Assembly: GCA_903905065.1 (NCBI GenBank)
Contig: CAIVEW010000100.1
Location: forward strand, 1-64,000
DNA from: an uncultured Bacteroidota bacterium
GTDB taxonomy: Bacteria; Bacteroidota; Bacteroidia; Chitinophagales; Chitinophagaceae
DNA: 64,000 nucleotides
Direction: 5' to 3'
In this document: piece after piece, positions 25,449 to 33,118 of the stretch
Layout of the letters: each line of letters starts with the position of its first letter
Position numbering within the stretch: the first letter of the stretch is position 1
Notes under the pieces: generated by a model
What the model was told of the DNA's origin: nothing
The model's input: only the letters and a program-made list of their open reading frames with translations
Database searches by the model: none
Translations under genes and position numbers: made by a program

Positions 25449-25805
25449 TTACTTTTTAGGCTTTAATGTACTTGCATATTCATAACTCTTGTCGAAGTAA
25501 TTTTTAAGTTCTTTTGTCTTCTTCAGCAGGTCATCGGGAATGTTTACCCAGTCCTTCTTTAAAGCACCATAAGAGACCACGGGGCCTGTCTTATATTTTT
25601 CCACAAACGCTTCCTGGTCGTCCTTTGAAAGCCGAAACACTACCGTCCCATCCGTATTGATATAAGAGAACATATGGCCATTCAGTGAGGTATACGGGAC
25701 GGTATCTTCCTTGCGTACTACATCAGGATTAGTGGCAACGAGTTTATCATAGAGCGCCAATTTTTCAACGGGAATATTGCTTTCTTTTCCTGGTGGCCAT
25801 GGCAT
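25449..25805 (-). CDS. Small conserved hypothetical protein, TfoX/YjbR-like
   Basis: A 118-residue soluble protein: KLALYDKLVATNPDVVRKEDTVPYTSLNGHMFSYI, then a basic/hydrophobic strand (TVVFRLSKDDQEAFV), and a C-terminus with YEYASTLKPKK. The layout resembles TfoX_N/YjbR small domains and it sits 28 bases upstream of a TfoX gene in the same orientation, so they probably form an operon. Family membership is an inference. Confidence 0.65.
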   Translation of the reverse strand: MPWPPGKESNIPVEKLALYDKLVATNPDVVRKEDTVPYTSLNGHMFSYINTDGTVVFRLSKDDQEAFVEKYKTGPVVSYGALKKDWVNIPDDLLKKTKELKNYFDKSYEYASTLKPKK

Positions 25806-25925
25806 ATCGATTTGTTGCTACTAATTTAATGATTTCCTCAAAACACCCAATACTCTGCCAAAAAATACCATAGAACTGTATCGAGGCACAGTATTTACTC
25901 TTTACCTGCTGTATCAAAGCCTGTG

Positions 25926-26489
25926 ATGATGAAAAAGATAGTTTTTTGTGCAATAGCGATAGTGGTGCTGTTTGCAGCGTGTCAGAAGATAAAGAACCTT
26001 GCTAATATTAACTTTAACATCCCCTTTTCGCAATCAGTTACGTTACCGGATGTACAGGGTTTCCCGTATGGTGCTACCCTACCCGGCGGTGGCCTGAACC
26101 TGCCAATACCTCCGGTAGAAGTAGCAATTAATGCGCAGCAGATATTTGACCAGTATCACGCAAGCAGTAAGAACCTGGTGGAAGCAAACCTGGCCAATGC
26201 GGATCTCCAAATCACCGCGCCTGCAGGGCAGTACTTTGACTTTGTGGATTCGATACAGGTGTTCATTTCCACTGAGGGCCTGCCTGAAGTGCTAATGGCT
26301 TATTTGTATAATGTGCCTAAAGGTCAAACCAAAATTAACCTTATTGTCGTCCCGGGATTGAACCTCAAAGATTATGCGGTACAAGACAGCGTAACCTTGC
26401 GGCTAAATGCTCATGTGAACGCCATCCCTGCATCTGGTACGCAGATGCTAACAGAAGGAGCTTTTCACATTACGGCGAATCCCCTGTAG
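25926..26489 (+). CDS. Hypothetical lipoprotein
   Basis: About 187 residues with a lipoprotein signal (VVLFAACQKIK). The mature part is beta-rich: ANADLQITAPAGQYFDFVDSIQVFIS and the strand pair near DYAVQDSVTLRLNAHVNA. No domain recognised. ATG at 25926 or 25929. It converges with the SPFH gene. Confidence 0.72.
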   Translation: MMKKIVFCAIAIVVLFAACQKIKNLANINFNIPFSQSVTLPDVQGFPYGATLPGGGLNLPIPPVEVAINAQQIFDQYHASSKNLVEANLANADLQITAPAGQYFDFVDSIQVFISTEGLPEVLMAYLYNVPKGQTKINLIVVPGLNLKDYAVQDSVTLRLNAHVNAIPASGTQMLTEGAFHITANPL

Positions 26490-26504
26490 ATTTCGAAAAG
26501 GAAT

Positions 26505-27410
26505 TTACTTCGTGTCCAGTATCATCGGTGTGCTACCCTTCCCCATTACGATGATCTTGGCATTGGAAGATGCGGCAAGTTCCTTCATGGTTTTTATTTG
26601 TTCGTACTGAAGTTGTTTGTCAGTAAGGCTTTCGCTGATGATACGCTGATAGTCGGCAATACCCTGTGCTTCTACCCTTTTCCTATCAGCCTCCTGGCGC
26701 TCTTTCTGCAGCACGAACTGCATTTTTTGGGCATCCTGTTCTGCATTGATCTTTGATTCTATTGCATTTTTTACGGAGGCTGGTAACGCTATGTTCCTGA
26801 TCAGCAGGTTCTCCAGCAGCAGGCCTCGCTTAGCGAAGTCGTCTTCTATTGCCTTATAGATACGTGCCTGGAATTCATCGCGCTTGGTTGAGTAAAGCGA
26901 GACCGCATCATAGTAAACTGCGTTGTCGCGAATCTTGGTGCGGGAAATCGGACGCACTATTTTGTCTTTATAATCCAGCCCGGTTTGCTTGAAAAGATTG
27001 GGTGCGCTCTCCGGTATCACGCGAAAGAGCACAGTGAGATCAATGGTTACCTCGAGGCCATCTGCGCTAAGCACGCGTATTGCGTCGTCACCAGCTTTAT
27101 CACCTTCGTTGTGCACCCCGCTCATGGTGTAGTTTTGCGTACGTGTTTCAATAGGCTCTATATCCAGTAAAGGATTAATAAAATGCAGGCCGCTGTACAA
27201 GACAGTTGACTGTACATTGCCATACAGCTTTTGCACGCCCACATGGCCGGCGTCTATTTGTACAATAGACGATGTTAAAATTCCAATGATCACAACAAGG
27301 CCGCCAAGCCCCATGATGGGCTTGCCATATACGCTACGCTTATCATTAAGCATTTTGGAGAGTACATAGCCGGCAATAAAAATTACAACGCCTATAATGA
27401 AGAATCCCAT
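26505..27410 (-). CDS. SPFH/prohibitin family membrane protein
   Basis: A 301-residue protein: an N-terminal membrane segment (FIIGVVIFIAGYVLSKML) and a second one (GLGGLVVIIGILTSSIV), then the SPFH domain starting QIDAGHVGVQKLYGNV and including LSADGLEVTIDLTVLFRV, and a long coiled coil (INAEQDAQKMQFVLQKERQEADRKR region). Prohibitin-like rings organise membranes and regulate FtsH-type proteases. Monocistronic, with its own promoter and a terminator just upstream of it. Confidence 0.92.
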   Translation of the reverse strand: MGFFIIGVVIFIAGYVLSKMLNDKRSVYGKPIMGLGGLVVIIGILTSSIVQIDAGHVGVQKLYGNVQSTVLYSGLHFINPLLDIEPIETRTQNYTMSGVHNEGDKAGDDAIRVLSADGLEVTIDLTVLFRVIPESAPNLFKQTGLDYKDKIVRPISRTKIRDNAVYYDAVSLYSTKRDEFQARIYKAIEDDFAKRGLLLENLLIRNIALPASVKNAIESKINAEQDAQKMQFVLQKERQEADRKRVEAQGIADYQRIISESLTDKQLQYEQIKTMKELAASSNAKIIVMGKGSTPMILDTK

Positions 27411-27432
27411 AAAATTGGTTTAAGATCAACAA

Positions 27433-27440
27433 CAAAAGTA
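27433..27440 (-). promoter_or_regulatory. -7 promoter box of the SPFH gene (TACTTTTG)
   Basis: Perfect TAnnTTTG, 22 bases before the start at 27410. Confidence 0.6.
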
Positions 27441-27462
27441 GAATGATTTACGGCAATTCGGC

Positions 27463-27494
27463 AAAAGAAAAACCTCCCGGCATGAGCCGGGAGG
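27463..27494 (-). terminator. Rho-independent terminator of the gene at 27522
   Basis: On the minus strand, a perfect 9-bp stem CCTCCCGGC with GCCGGGAGG (27473-27494), a 4-base loop, then TTTTTCTTTT (27463-27472). Textbook form. Confidence 0.9.
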
Positions 27495-27521
27495 ACAAGG
27501 TAAGAATAACAACTCCTGTTA

Positions 27522-28091
27522 TTACATATTGGCTAATGAGGTAATGTTCCAACTCTCCACCAGATCGGGAGTAAGGTTGGGGATATAGAACTGTGTGGCT
27601 CCGCCAGGCAACCTGCCGCCGCCACTTCCTTCGCCCTTCATCCGGCGAGACTGGGCTACTGTTTTTTTCCCAGTATCTTTATCTTCATAGACATCGACCC
27701 GCGACATTGACGCAAAACCGCCAAAGAACCCATAAACAGGAACTCTAAGCGTAATTTCCAAAAGGAATTCCAACGAATTCCAGTTCTCTTTTACGGCGGA
27801 GGTGACACGGCCATACTCGCGTATGCTCACACCAAAATGCCTGGCCATGCTGAGCTTCTGCCCCCACCCCGCATCGTGTTTATATTCATTATATGGACTC
27901 CACCATTGTGACATTGCCGGCTTTCCAGTGACCCTATCGTTAAAAGACAGGTTAGTATCGCCATTGAATTTGTACAACCTTGTACCCTGTGGTATCAGGT
28001 CCTTAGTAGGACCAGCTCCACTCCTTTGAATAAAAGCATTCTGGTGCTCCATCGGTAAACTCGAGAAGTCAACATTCTCATTAAGTATCAT
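27522..28091 (-). CDS. Uncharacterised protein with GTRLYKF/SQWW/LPGG motifs
   Basis: A 189-residue cytosolic protein of unknown function. It has an N-terminal PQGTRLYKFNG, then MSQWWSPYNEYKHDAGWGQKL, the helix MARHFGVSIREYGRV, a hydrophobic strand (FLLEITLRVPVYGFFGGFASM) and a terminal GGGRLPGGATQFYIPNLTP. The layout (Arg-containing first strand, Ser-x-W-W, late strand with a GG turn) is reminiscent of ADP-ribosyltransferase or NAD-glycohydrolase toxin folds, but this is only a resemblance. Isolated between its own promoter and terminator; no immunity gene is obvious. Confidence 0.7.
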   Translation of the reverse strand: MILNENVDFSSLPMEHQNAFIQRSGAGPTKDLIPQGTRLYKFNGDTNLSFNDRVTGKPAMSQWWSPYNEYKHDAGWGQKLSMARHFGVSIREYGRVTSAVKENWNSLEFLLEITLRVPVYGFFGGFASMSRVDVYEDKDTGKKTVAQSRRMKGEGSGGGRLPGGATQFYIPNLTPDLVESWNITSLANM

Positions 28092-28172
28092 GGTCTATGT
28101 TTTTTTGAGGATTAGATTGCAATTTATAAAATAGGATTTAGAAAAGCAAGTTTTGGCAACTTATTATAAAGA

Positions 28173-28180
28173 CAAACCTA
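28173..28180 (-). promoter_or_regulatory. -7 promoter box of the gene at 27522 (TAGGTTTG)
   Basis: Matches TAnnTTTG on the minus strand; leader about 75 bases. Confidence 0.45.
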
Positions 28181-28270
28181 AAACTTAACTTCGCGACGAA
28201 TCTGACTGCAATTCGCATGCGTTCTGAAAAATAAAAAATTTCCGCGGGACGATCGAAAATATCAATTACC

Positions 28271-28750
28271 ATGAGCATTGGAATATCGAATAAAATCAGG
28301 CAAGCCGTGCCAGCTGATCTGGCTTTCCTAAAAAATATAATCGACTCAAACGAACTATTTCCTTCAGATTTGCTCGACGAAATGATCTCTCCATTTTTTC
28401 AGCAGCAAAATGAGGATGAATACTGGCTGGTCTATGAGGCGGACAAAAGCTCGACTGCCATTGCCTATTTTGCCCCGGAGCGGATGACCAGCGGAACTTA
28501 TAATTTGTTCCTGATCGCTGTCCATGCCGATTTTCATGGTCAGGGGATCGGCAAAAAATTATTAACCCATATTGAGGAATTCTTAAGGGATCGTGGAGTA
28601 CGAATCTTACTGGTAGAAACATCCGGCCTGCCGGAATTTGCAAGAACAAGAGCTTTTTACGAGCAAAACAACTACCGGGTTGAGGCAAGAATTGCCGAAT
28701 TCTACGCAAAAGGAGAGGACAAAATTATTTTTTGGAAGTCCCTGAAATGA
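28271..28750 (+). CDS. GNAT family N-acetyltransferase
   Basis: A 159-residue acetyl-CoA-dependent acetyltransferase. IRQAVPADLAFLKNII opens the fold, and motif A is AVHADFHGQGIGKKLLTHIEEFL, with the QGIGKK pyrophosphate loop. VETSGLPEFARTRAFYEQNNY is the C-terminal motif B. Substrate unknown. Start ATG 28271. Confidence 0.92.
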   Translation: MSIGISNKIRQAVPADLAFLKNIIDSNELFPSDLLDEMISPFFQQQNEDEYWLVYEADKSSTAIAYFAPERMTSGTYNLFLIAVHADFHGQGIGKKLLTHIEEFLRDRGVRILLVETSGLPEFARTRAFYEQNNYRVEARIAEFYAKGEDKIIFWKSLK

Positions 28751-28844
28751 TCAGACATATTTGTAGCATACGATTACGCTAAAGACGTCTGGATAGCTAA
28801 AGAAATATTTAAAAACTTGTTTTTTCATTGTACTTTTTCCTTTC

Positions 28845-28852
28845 TACTTTTG
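28845..28852 (+). promoter_or_regulatory. -7 promoter box of dnaX (TACTTTTG)
   Basis: Perfect TAnnTTTG, 45 bases before the dnaX ATG at 28898. Confidence 0.6.
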
Positions 28853-28897
28853 ATACGATGCAACTAAGCATTTTTTTGACTTTCGACTACAAAAAGA

Positions 28898-30067
28898 ATG
28901 AGTGATAATTATATAGTTTCAGCACGTAAATACCGCCCGCAGACGTTTGACACGGTTGTGGGGCAGGAGCACATTACTACCACGCTGAAGAATGCCATAA
29001 AGAACCAGCACCTGGCACATGCGTACCTGTTTTGCGGTCCGCGCGGTGTGGGCAAGACTACTTGCGCACGCATACTGGCCAAGACGATAAACTGCGAGCA
29101 CCCTACTGCCGACATGGAGGCCTGTGGTGTGTGCAATACTTGCGTGAGCTTTAAGAATAATACTTCTTTCAATGTCTTTGAGTTGGATGCGGCAAGCAAC
29201 AACTCCGTAGACGATATTCGTGAACTGACGAACCAGGTACGCTTTGCCCCGCAGCAGGGTAAGTACAAGGTGTATATCATTGATGAGGTTCATATGCTGA
29301 GTGCGGCGGCATTTAATGCTTTCCTGAAAACACTCGAGGAGCCCCCACCCTACGCTATTTTTATTCTAGCCACGACCGAGAAACATAAGATACTCCCAAC
29401 CATACTCAGCCGCTGCCAGATATTCGACTTCAAGCGGATAACTACGCACGATATTGTGTCGCACCTGCACAGCATAGCCACCAAGGAAGGAATGGTAGCC
29501 CAGGAGGCTGCACTGCATGTAATAGCCCAGAAGAGCGAGGGCGCCATGCGCGATGCCTTGAGTATGCTGGACCGGATAGCCAGCTTTACCAATGGTATGC
29601 TCACTTACAGCAATACCATGGAGCACCTGAACCTGCTGGACGCCGATTTTTACTTCCGCATCACAGATAGTATGCTGAGCCAGGATGTGGCCGGCACGCT
29701 GCTGTTGCTGGACAGCGCACTGGAAAAAGGTTTTGAAGGCGATGTGATCATAAACGGACTTGCGGAGCATTTTCGTAACCTGCTGCTATGCAAAGATGCC
29801 CGTATGGCAAAGCTCCTGGACGTGCCCAATGACCACCGGCCGATGTATCATGAGAAGGCCAACCAGGCGCCGCCGTCGTTCGTACTGTCTGCGCTAAATG
29901 TGATAAACGACAGCGAACTACAATACAAAACGGCTACCAACAAGCGTTTGCACGTGGAAATGTGCCTGATCAGGCTGTGTTTTTTGCTACAGAGTGTGTC
30001 CAGTTCCCATGGTTCGGCTGGGCTCACCATGACAAGCGGGGCTGATGATGTAAAAAAAAAACTCTAG
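28898..30067 (+). CDS. dnaX: DNA polymerase III gamma/tau subunit, zero-frame (gamma-like) product
   Basis: Clamp-loader ATPase of the replicative polymerase. Domain I has Walker A GPRGVGKTT, a four-cysteine zinc module (CEHPTADMEACGVCNTC), IDEVHMLSAAAFNAFLKTLEEPP (Walker B) and the SRC motif LSRCQIFDF; domains II-III follow. The frame stops at TAG 30065-30067, just after ten A residues (30052-30061), giving 389 residues with a KKKL tail. The open frame that continues from the A run encodes the tau extension (next entry). Confidence 0.95.
   Translation: MSDNYIVSARKYRPQTFDTVVGQEHITTTLKNAIKNQHLAHAYLFCGPRGVGKTTCARILAKTINCEHPTADMEACGVCNTCVSFKNNTSFNVFELDAASNNSVDDIRELTNQVRFAPQQGKYKVYIIDEVHMLSAAAFNAFLKTLEEPPPYAIFILATTEKHKILPTILSRCQIFDFKRITTHDIVSHLHSIATKEGMVAQEAALHVIAQKSEGAMRDALSMLDRIASFTNGMLTYSNTMEHLNLLDADFYFRITDSMLSQDVAGTLLLLDSALEKGFEGDVIINGLAEHFRNLLLCKDARMAKLLDVPNDHRPMYHEKANQAPPSFVLSALNVINDSELQYKTATNKRLHVEMCLIRLCFLLQSVSSSHGSAGLTMTSGADDVKKKL
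30052..30061 (+). promoter_or_regulatory. A10 slippage site in dnaX
   Basis: Ten consecutive A residues followed by CTCTAG. With ten A the frame ends two codons later. Loss of one A (or gain of two) during transcription, or a +1 shift, opens a 237-codon extension. Thermus thermophilus dnaX uses transcriptional slippage on an A9 run. A homopolymer sequencing error is the alternative. Confidence 0.75.
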
Positions 30068-30773
30068 TAGTGTAGGAAATACACCAGTTAGCGGTTTTCA
30101 GTCGGCAGTAGGCAGTTCTCCTGGGACGATTTCGCAGTCGGTAGTAGAGGCGCAGTCACTGGCTATTGAAAAAGAATATGCCGTAAATAATATAGTTGAA
30201 AATATTGTTGCCGAGGTTACTCCCTCGACGGCTCCGCCGCCCGCCTATACGGAACCACCGATAGCCACAGTAATTCCTGAAAGTGCCCCTGCCCTCAAGC
30301 CGGCCACTGGTGCAAAACGCCTGAGCATGGATATGCTGCAGGACCTGGATACCGAAGTGGCCAAAGCCGCAGCCAATCAGAACCAGGAAAAAAAAGTGCT
30401 TACGGTCGAAATGGCCAACCAACTATTTGAGGCCTACAAAACCAGGCTGCAGGCTACAAATAAGACCGTGCTGCACTCCCAGTTTAATATGATGCGCGTG
30501 GAAGTGCACCCGCCAGATGAGGTGAGGCTTATATCTCCGAGCGCGTTTACAGATGGCTATGCCAAAGACCAGAAAACCCCACTTATAGATTACTACCGCG
30601 CGGAAACCGGTATGATCGTGCGCATAACCACCGAGGTGCAGGAAGACGAAAACATAAAGGCGGCTCAGAATATAACCGTGCTGAGCAAGAGCGAAATGTT
30701 TGAAGCCATGGCCACAAAAAATCCGAACCTGGCTGCCCTCAAAGATGGACTCGGAATGACGATAGAGTATTAA
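30060..30773 (+). CDS. dnaX: DnaX tau-specific C-terminal extension (reached by frameshift)
   Basis: Starting at AAC 30060 the shifted frame is open for 237 codons to TAA 30773, with no start codon until ATG 30327. It encodes a Ser/Pro/Ala-rich linker, then LSMDMLQDLDTEVAKAAANQ and a compact C-terminal domain (EAYKTRLQATNKTVLHSQFN to GLGMTIEY), as expected of Bacteroidota tau, which binds the polymerase alpha subunit. Joined to the first 387 codons it gives about 624 residues, a normal DnaX size. It should not be read as a separate gene from 30327. Confidence 0.85.
   Translation, partial: NSSSVGNTPVSGFQSAVGSSPGTISQSVVEAQSLAIEKEYAVNNIVENIVAEVTPSTAPPPAYTEPPIATVIPESAPALKPATGAKRLSMDMLQDLDTEVAKAAANQNQEKKVLTVEMANQLFEAYKTRLQATNKTVLHSQFNMMRVEVHPPDEVRLISPSAFTDGYAKDQKTPLIDYYRAETGMIVRITTEVQEDENIKAAQNITVLSKSEMFEAMATKNPNLAALKDGLGMTIEY
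30084..30159. repeat. CAGTCGG-type heptamers inside the dnaX linker
   Basis: CAGTTAG (30084), CAGTCGG (30099), CAGTAGG (30106), CAGTTCT (30113), CAGTCGG again (30135) and CAGTCAC (30153). The middle units are exactly 7 bases apart. The DNA has the character of the intergenic arrays but is translated in the tau frame as part of the Ser-rich linker. Confidence 0.55.
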
Positions 30774-30797
30774 TTTGAAAATTCGACAATTTGGTGA
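30774..30797. repeat. TTTGAAAA octamers after dnaX
   Basis: Starting on the base after the TAA stop, three octamers: TTTGAAAA (30774), TTCGACAA (30782) and TTTGGTGA (30790). The first is identical to the octamer after smpB at 1637 and 1653. Confidence 0.65.
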
Positions 30798-30867
30798 GTA
30801 GACATCTCTGGTTTCGTCTCAGAATCTGCCTATTAGACAACCAAAGTATGAATTCCATATGCCAAAA

Positions 30868-30897
30868 AACCTTATCGGCATGCAGGTTCCAAATTCG
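30868..30897. repeat. Decayed palindrome plus CCAAATTC unit upstream of pdhC
   Basis: AACCT (30868-30872) pairs with AGGTT (30884-30888) around a centre TATCGGCATGC, followed at once by CCAAATTC. Same order and outer arms as the pdhB leader element at 16013, but with a mutated inner stem. It ends about a dozen bases before the -7 box of the E2 gene. Confidence 0.6.
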
Positions 30898-30909
30898 CCT
30901 AAGATGAAT

Positions 30910-30917
30910 TACATTTG
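30910..30917 (+). promoter_or_regulatory. -7 promoter box of the E2 gene (TACATTTG)
   Basis: Perfect TAnnTTTG, 20 bases before the ATG at 30938. Confidence 0.65.
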
Positions 30918-30937
30918 AGCTTTAAAATAGAATAATT

Positions 30938-32212
30938 ATGGCGGAAGCAGTACGTATGCCCTTGCTGAGTGATACGATGAAAGAAGGTGTGATAGCGGAA
31001 TGGCACAAAAAAGTAGGCGACACAGTAAAATCGGACGATGTAATTGCAGAAGTAGAAACCGATAAGGCCACTATGGAAGTGATGCCATATGTGGACGGAA
31101 CACTTCTTTATATAGGTGTAGAAAAAGGAAAAGGAGTGCCGGTGAACGGCATTATGGCGATAATAGGCAAACCCGGTGAAGACTTCCAATCGATATTGGA
31201 TGCCGAAAAGGGCGCGAAGCCTGCAGCCGACGCAGCACCTGCACAACCACAGGCGGCTCCGCAACCAACGGCTCAAGCACAGCCTCAGCCTGCTGCGGCT
31301 CCTGCTCAACCGCAACCCGCAGCACAGGCAGCTCCTGCGCCTGATGAAAGAGTAAAGGCCTCTCCCCTAGCCAAAAAACTGGCTGAAGATAAAGGCGTAG
31401 ACATAAATGCGGTAAAAGGTACCGGCGATAATGGCCGAATCATAAAGCGTGATGTGGATAGCTTTACACCGGCAGCAGCTCCGGCGGTTGCGAAGGCAGC
31501 GCCGGCAATACAGTACCAACCCGTGGGCACTGAGGGTTATACCGATACACCACTCTCGCAGATGCGCCGTATTATCGCTCAAAAGCTGGCAGGCAGCAAA
31601 TTCAGCGCGCCTCACTTCTATCTCACTATGTCCGTCACGATGGATAAAGCAATAGATGCCCGTAAAGCCATCAATGACATGTCACCGGTGAAGGTGTCTT
31701 TCAATGACATGGTTATCAAAGCTGTTGCTATGGCGCTGCGCAGGCATCCGGAGGTAAACAGTTCCTGGATGGGCGATTTCATCCGCCAGAACCATCATAT
31801 CCATATTGGTACTGCGGTGTCCGTAGACGAAGGGTTAATTGTGCCGGTTATAAAGTTTGCCGACCAGAAGTCATTGTCTCAGATCGCAGATGATGCAAAA
31901 ACACTCATAGAAAAAGCGCGCACCAAGAAGATCACTCCGCCCGAGTTTACCGGTAATACCTTTACCATCTCCAACCTTGGAATGATGGATATAGATGAGT
32001 TTACGGCTATTATCAACCCACCAGACGCATGTATACTGGCTGTAGGAAAGATTGCACCGACACCGGTTGTGGAGAATAATGCAGTGGTTATACGCCAGAT
32101 TATGAAACTAACTTTGAGCTGCGACCACCGCGTGGTGGATGGCGCAGTAGGCTCTAAGTTCCTCCAGACGCTTAAAGCCCACCTGGAGAACCCGGTGACG
32201 ATGCTGGTGTAA
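30938..32212 (+). CDS. pdhC: Pyruvate dehydrogenase E2, dihydrolipoamide acetyltransferase
   Basis: A 424-residue core subunit that transfers acetyl from lipoamide to CoA. An N-terminal lipoyl domain has the lipoate lysine K43 in VETDKATMEV. A flexible Ala/Pro/Gln linker (repeated QPQPAA) is followed by the E3/E1-binding domain (VKASPLAKKLAEDKGVD). The catalytic domain has the active-site motif SCDHRVVDGAVG. It pairs functionally with pdhB at 14.9 kb; E1 alpha and E3 are not in the window. Confidence 0.95.
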   Translation: MAEAVRMPLLSDTMKEGVIAEWHKKVGDTVKSDDVIAEVETDKATMEVMPYVDGTLLYIGVEKGKGVPVNGIMAIIGKPGEDFQSILDAEKGAKPAADAAPAQPQAAPQPTAQAQPQPAAAPAQPQPAAQAAPAPDERVKASPLAKKLAEDKGVDINAVKGTGDNGRIIKRDVDSFTPAAAPAVAKAAPAIQYQPVGTEGYTDTPLSQMRRIIAQKLAGSKFSAPHFYLTMSVTMDKAIDARKAINDMSPVKVSFNDMVIKAVAMALRRHPEVNSSWMGDFIRQNHHIHIGTAVSVDEGLIVPVIKFADQKSLSQIADDAKTLIEKARTKKITPPEFTGNTFTISNLGMMDIDEFTAIINPPDACILAVGKIAPTPVVENNAVVIRQIMKLTLSCDHRVVDGAVGSKFLQTLKAHLENPVTMLV

Positions 32213-32303
32213 AGCATCGGAAGTATGATTAAAGCAAAGCTTTTTCAATTCATCCGTGATCTCAAATGACTCAAGAAAATCCAGCCGGCATCTTACCGGT
32301 GGT

Positions 32304-33071
32304 TTATCGTACCACCTTGAGTTTGCCATCTACCAGGGCTACGTATATCGACATCTGGTATTCTTTGTCGCCATGATCTTCTTCTGAGAATCTGGCCAGT
32401 AATGGATCATCGGGCAGCAGGCCTACCTCAAAAATGCGGTCATCGCAATAAGGCTTCACGTAGATTTCCTCTCGTAGCAGATGTTGTTTTTCCGGAGGAT
32501 ATTTAAAGAATTCATCTACCAGGAAGGTGCGGAACTGATGAAAAGTGGTGTGCTGATCGAGAAAATATGCAGTGGAATAGTCATTCATTTTTGGAAGAAA
32601 CTCATGCGACAGCGCCTCCATATTATCGTCTGAAGAAAACTTAAACAAAGTAAGTGCATAGTCCTTAATGAATCCGGCGTCCTTTATTTTCTCATTATGG
32701 AGCAGCAGGTGAGAAAAGTCATGTACCTGGTTATCAAAATGAAACTCGCCACCTGGCTTTTGATCGTAATTGAATTTTGCGAGCACTTCCCCACCTTCCG
32801 GGCAGGAAATCTCACCTGGCTTGTATTGTTTGATTGCGCCATGCAGCTTTACCTGCTTCATTGCCCCAGCCTGAACCGCGCTTGCCGCATCTATCTCCGT
32901 AGGCACTGCAACTATACGCACAATATTGTTATGTCCTACCAGGTAATGATTGATGGCTGCCGCATGGTTGGAATAAAATTTGGAATTTGACCTCACCGCT
33001 GGAAAACCATTTACAAATACCTCCACGTGGCACGCCTGGGCATCAAAATCAATATAGTATATTGGTTGCAT
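32304..33071 (-). CDS. Uncharacterised protein at the end of the PAAR cassette
   Basis: A 255-residue soluble protein, no signal peptide, no family recognised. The N-terminus is beta-rich (YYIDFDAQACHVEVFVNGFP) and the C-terminal half is acidic and helical (HTTFHQFRTFLVDEFFKYPPEKQ). Lies 47 bases downstream of the 640-residue gene in the same orientation but has a -7 box of its own at 33094. Candidate chaperone or immunity partner by position only. Confidence 0.65.
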   Translation of the reverse strand: MQPIYYIDFDAQACHVEVFVNGFPAVRSNSKFYSNHAAAINHYLVGHNNIVRIVAVPTEIDAASAVQAGAMKQVKLHGAIKQYKPGEISCPEGGEVLAKFNYDQKPGGEFHFDNQVHDFSHLLLHNEKIKDAGFIKDYALTLFKFSSDDNMEALSHEFLPKMNDYSTAYFLDQHTTFHQFRTFLVDEFFKYPPEKQHLLREEIYVKPYCDDRIFEVGLLPDDPLLARFSEEDHGDKEYQMSIYVALVDGKLKVVR

Positions 33072-33093
33072 GGTCTTTTCACTTTCGGTTAAA

Positions 33094-33101
33094 CAAAATT
33101 A
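33094..33101 (-). promoter_or_regulatory. -7 promoter box of the gene at 32304 (TAATTTTG)
   Basis: Matches TAnnTTTG in the gap after the 640-residue gene, 23 bases before the start at 33071. Confidence 0.5.
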
Positions 33102-33118
33102 TTTCCCAGTTGGATTTA

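Noticed and set aside
30327-30773. A separate gene starting at ATG 30327
   Set aside because: The same frame is open back to the dnaX A10 run and encodes the expected tau linker, so it is part of dnaX.
32231-32245. Terminator after the E2 gene (AAAGC/GCTTT)
   Set aside because: The stem is only 5 bp and AT-rich; too weak to call.
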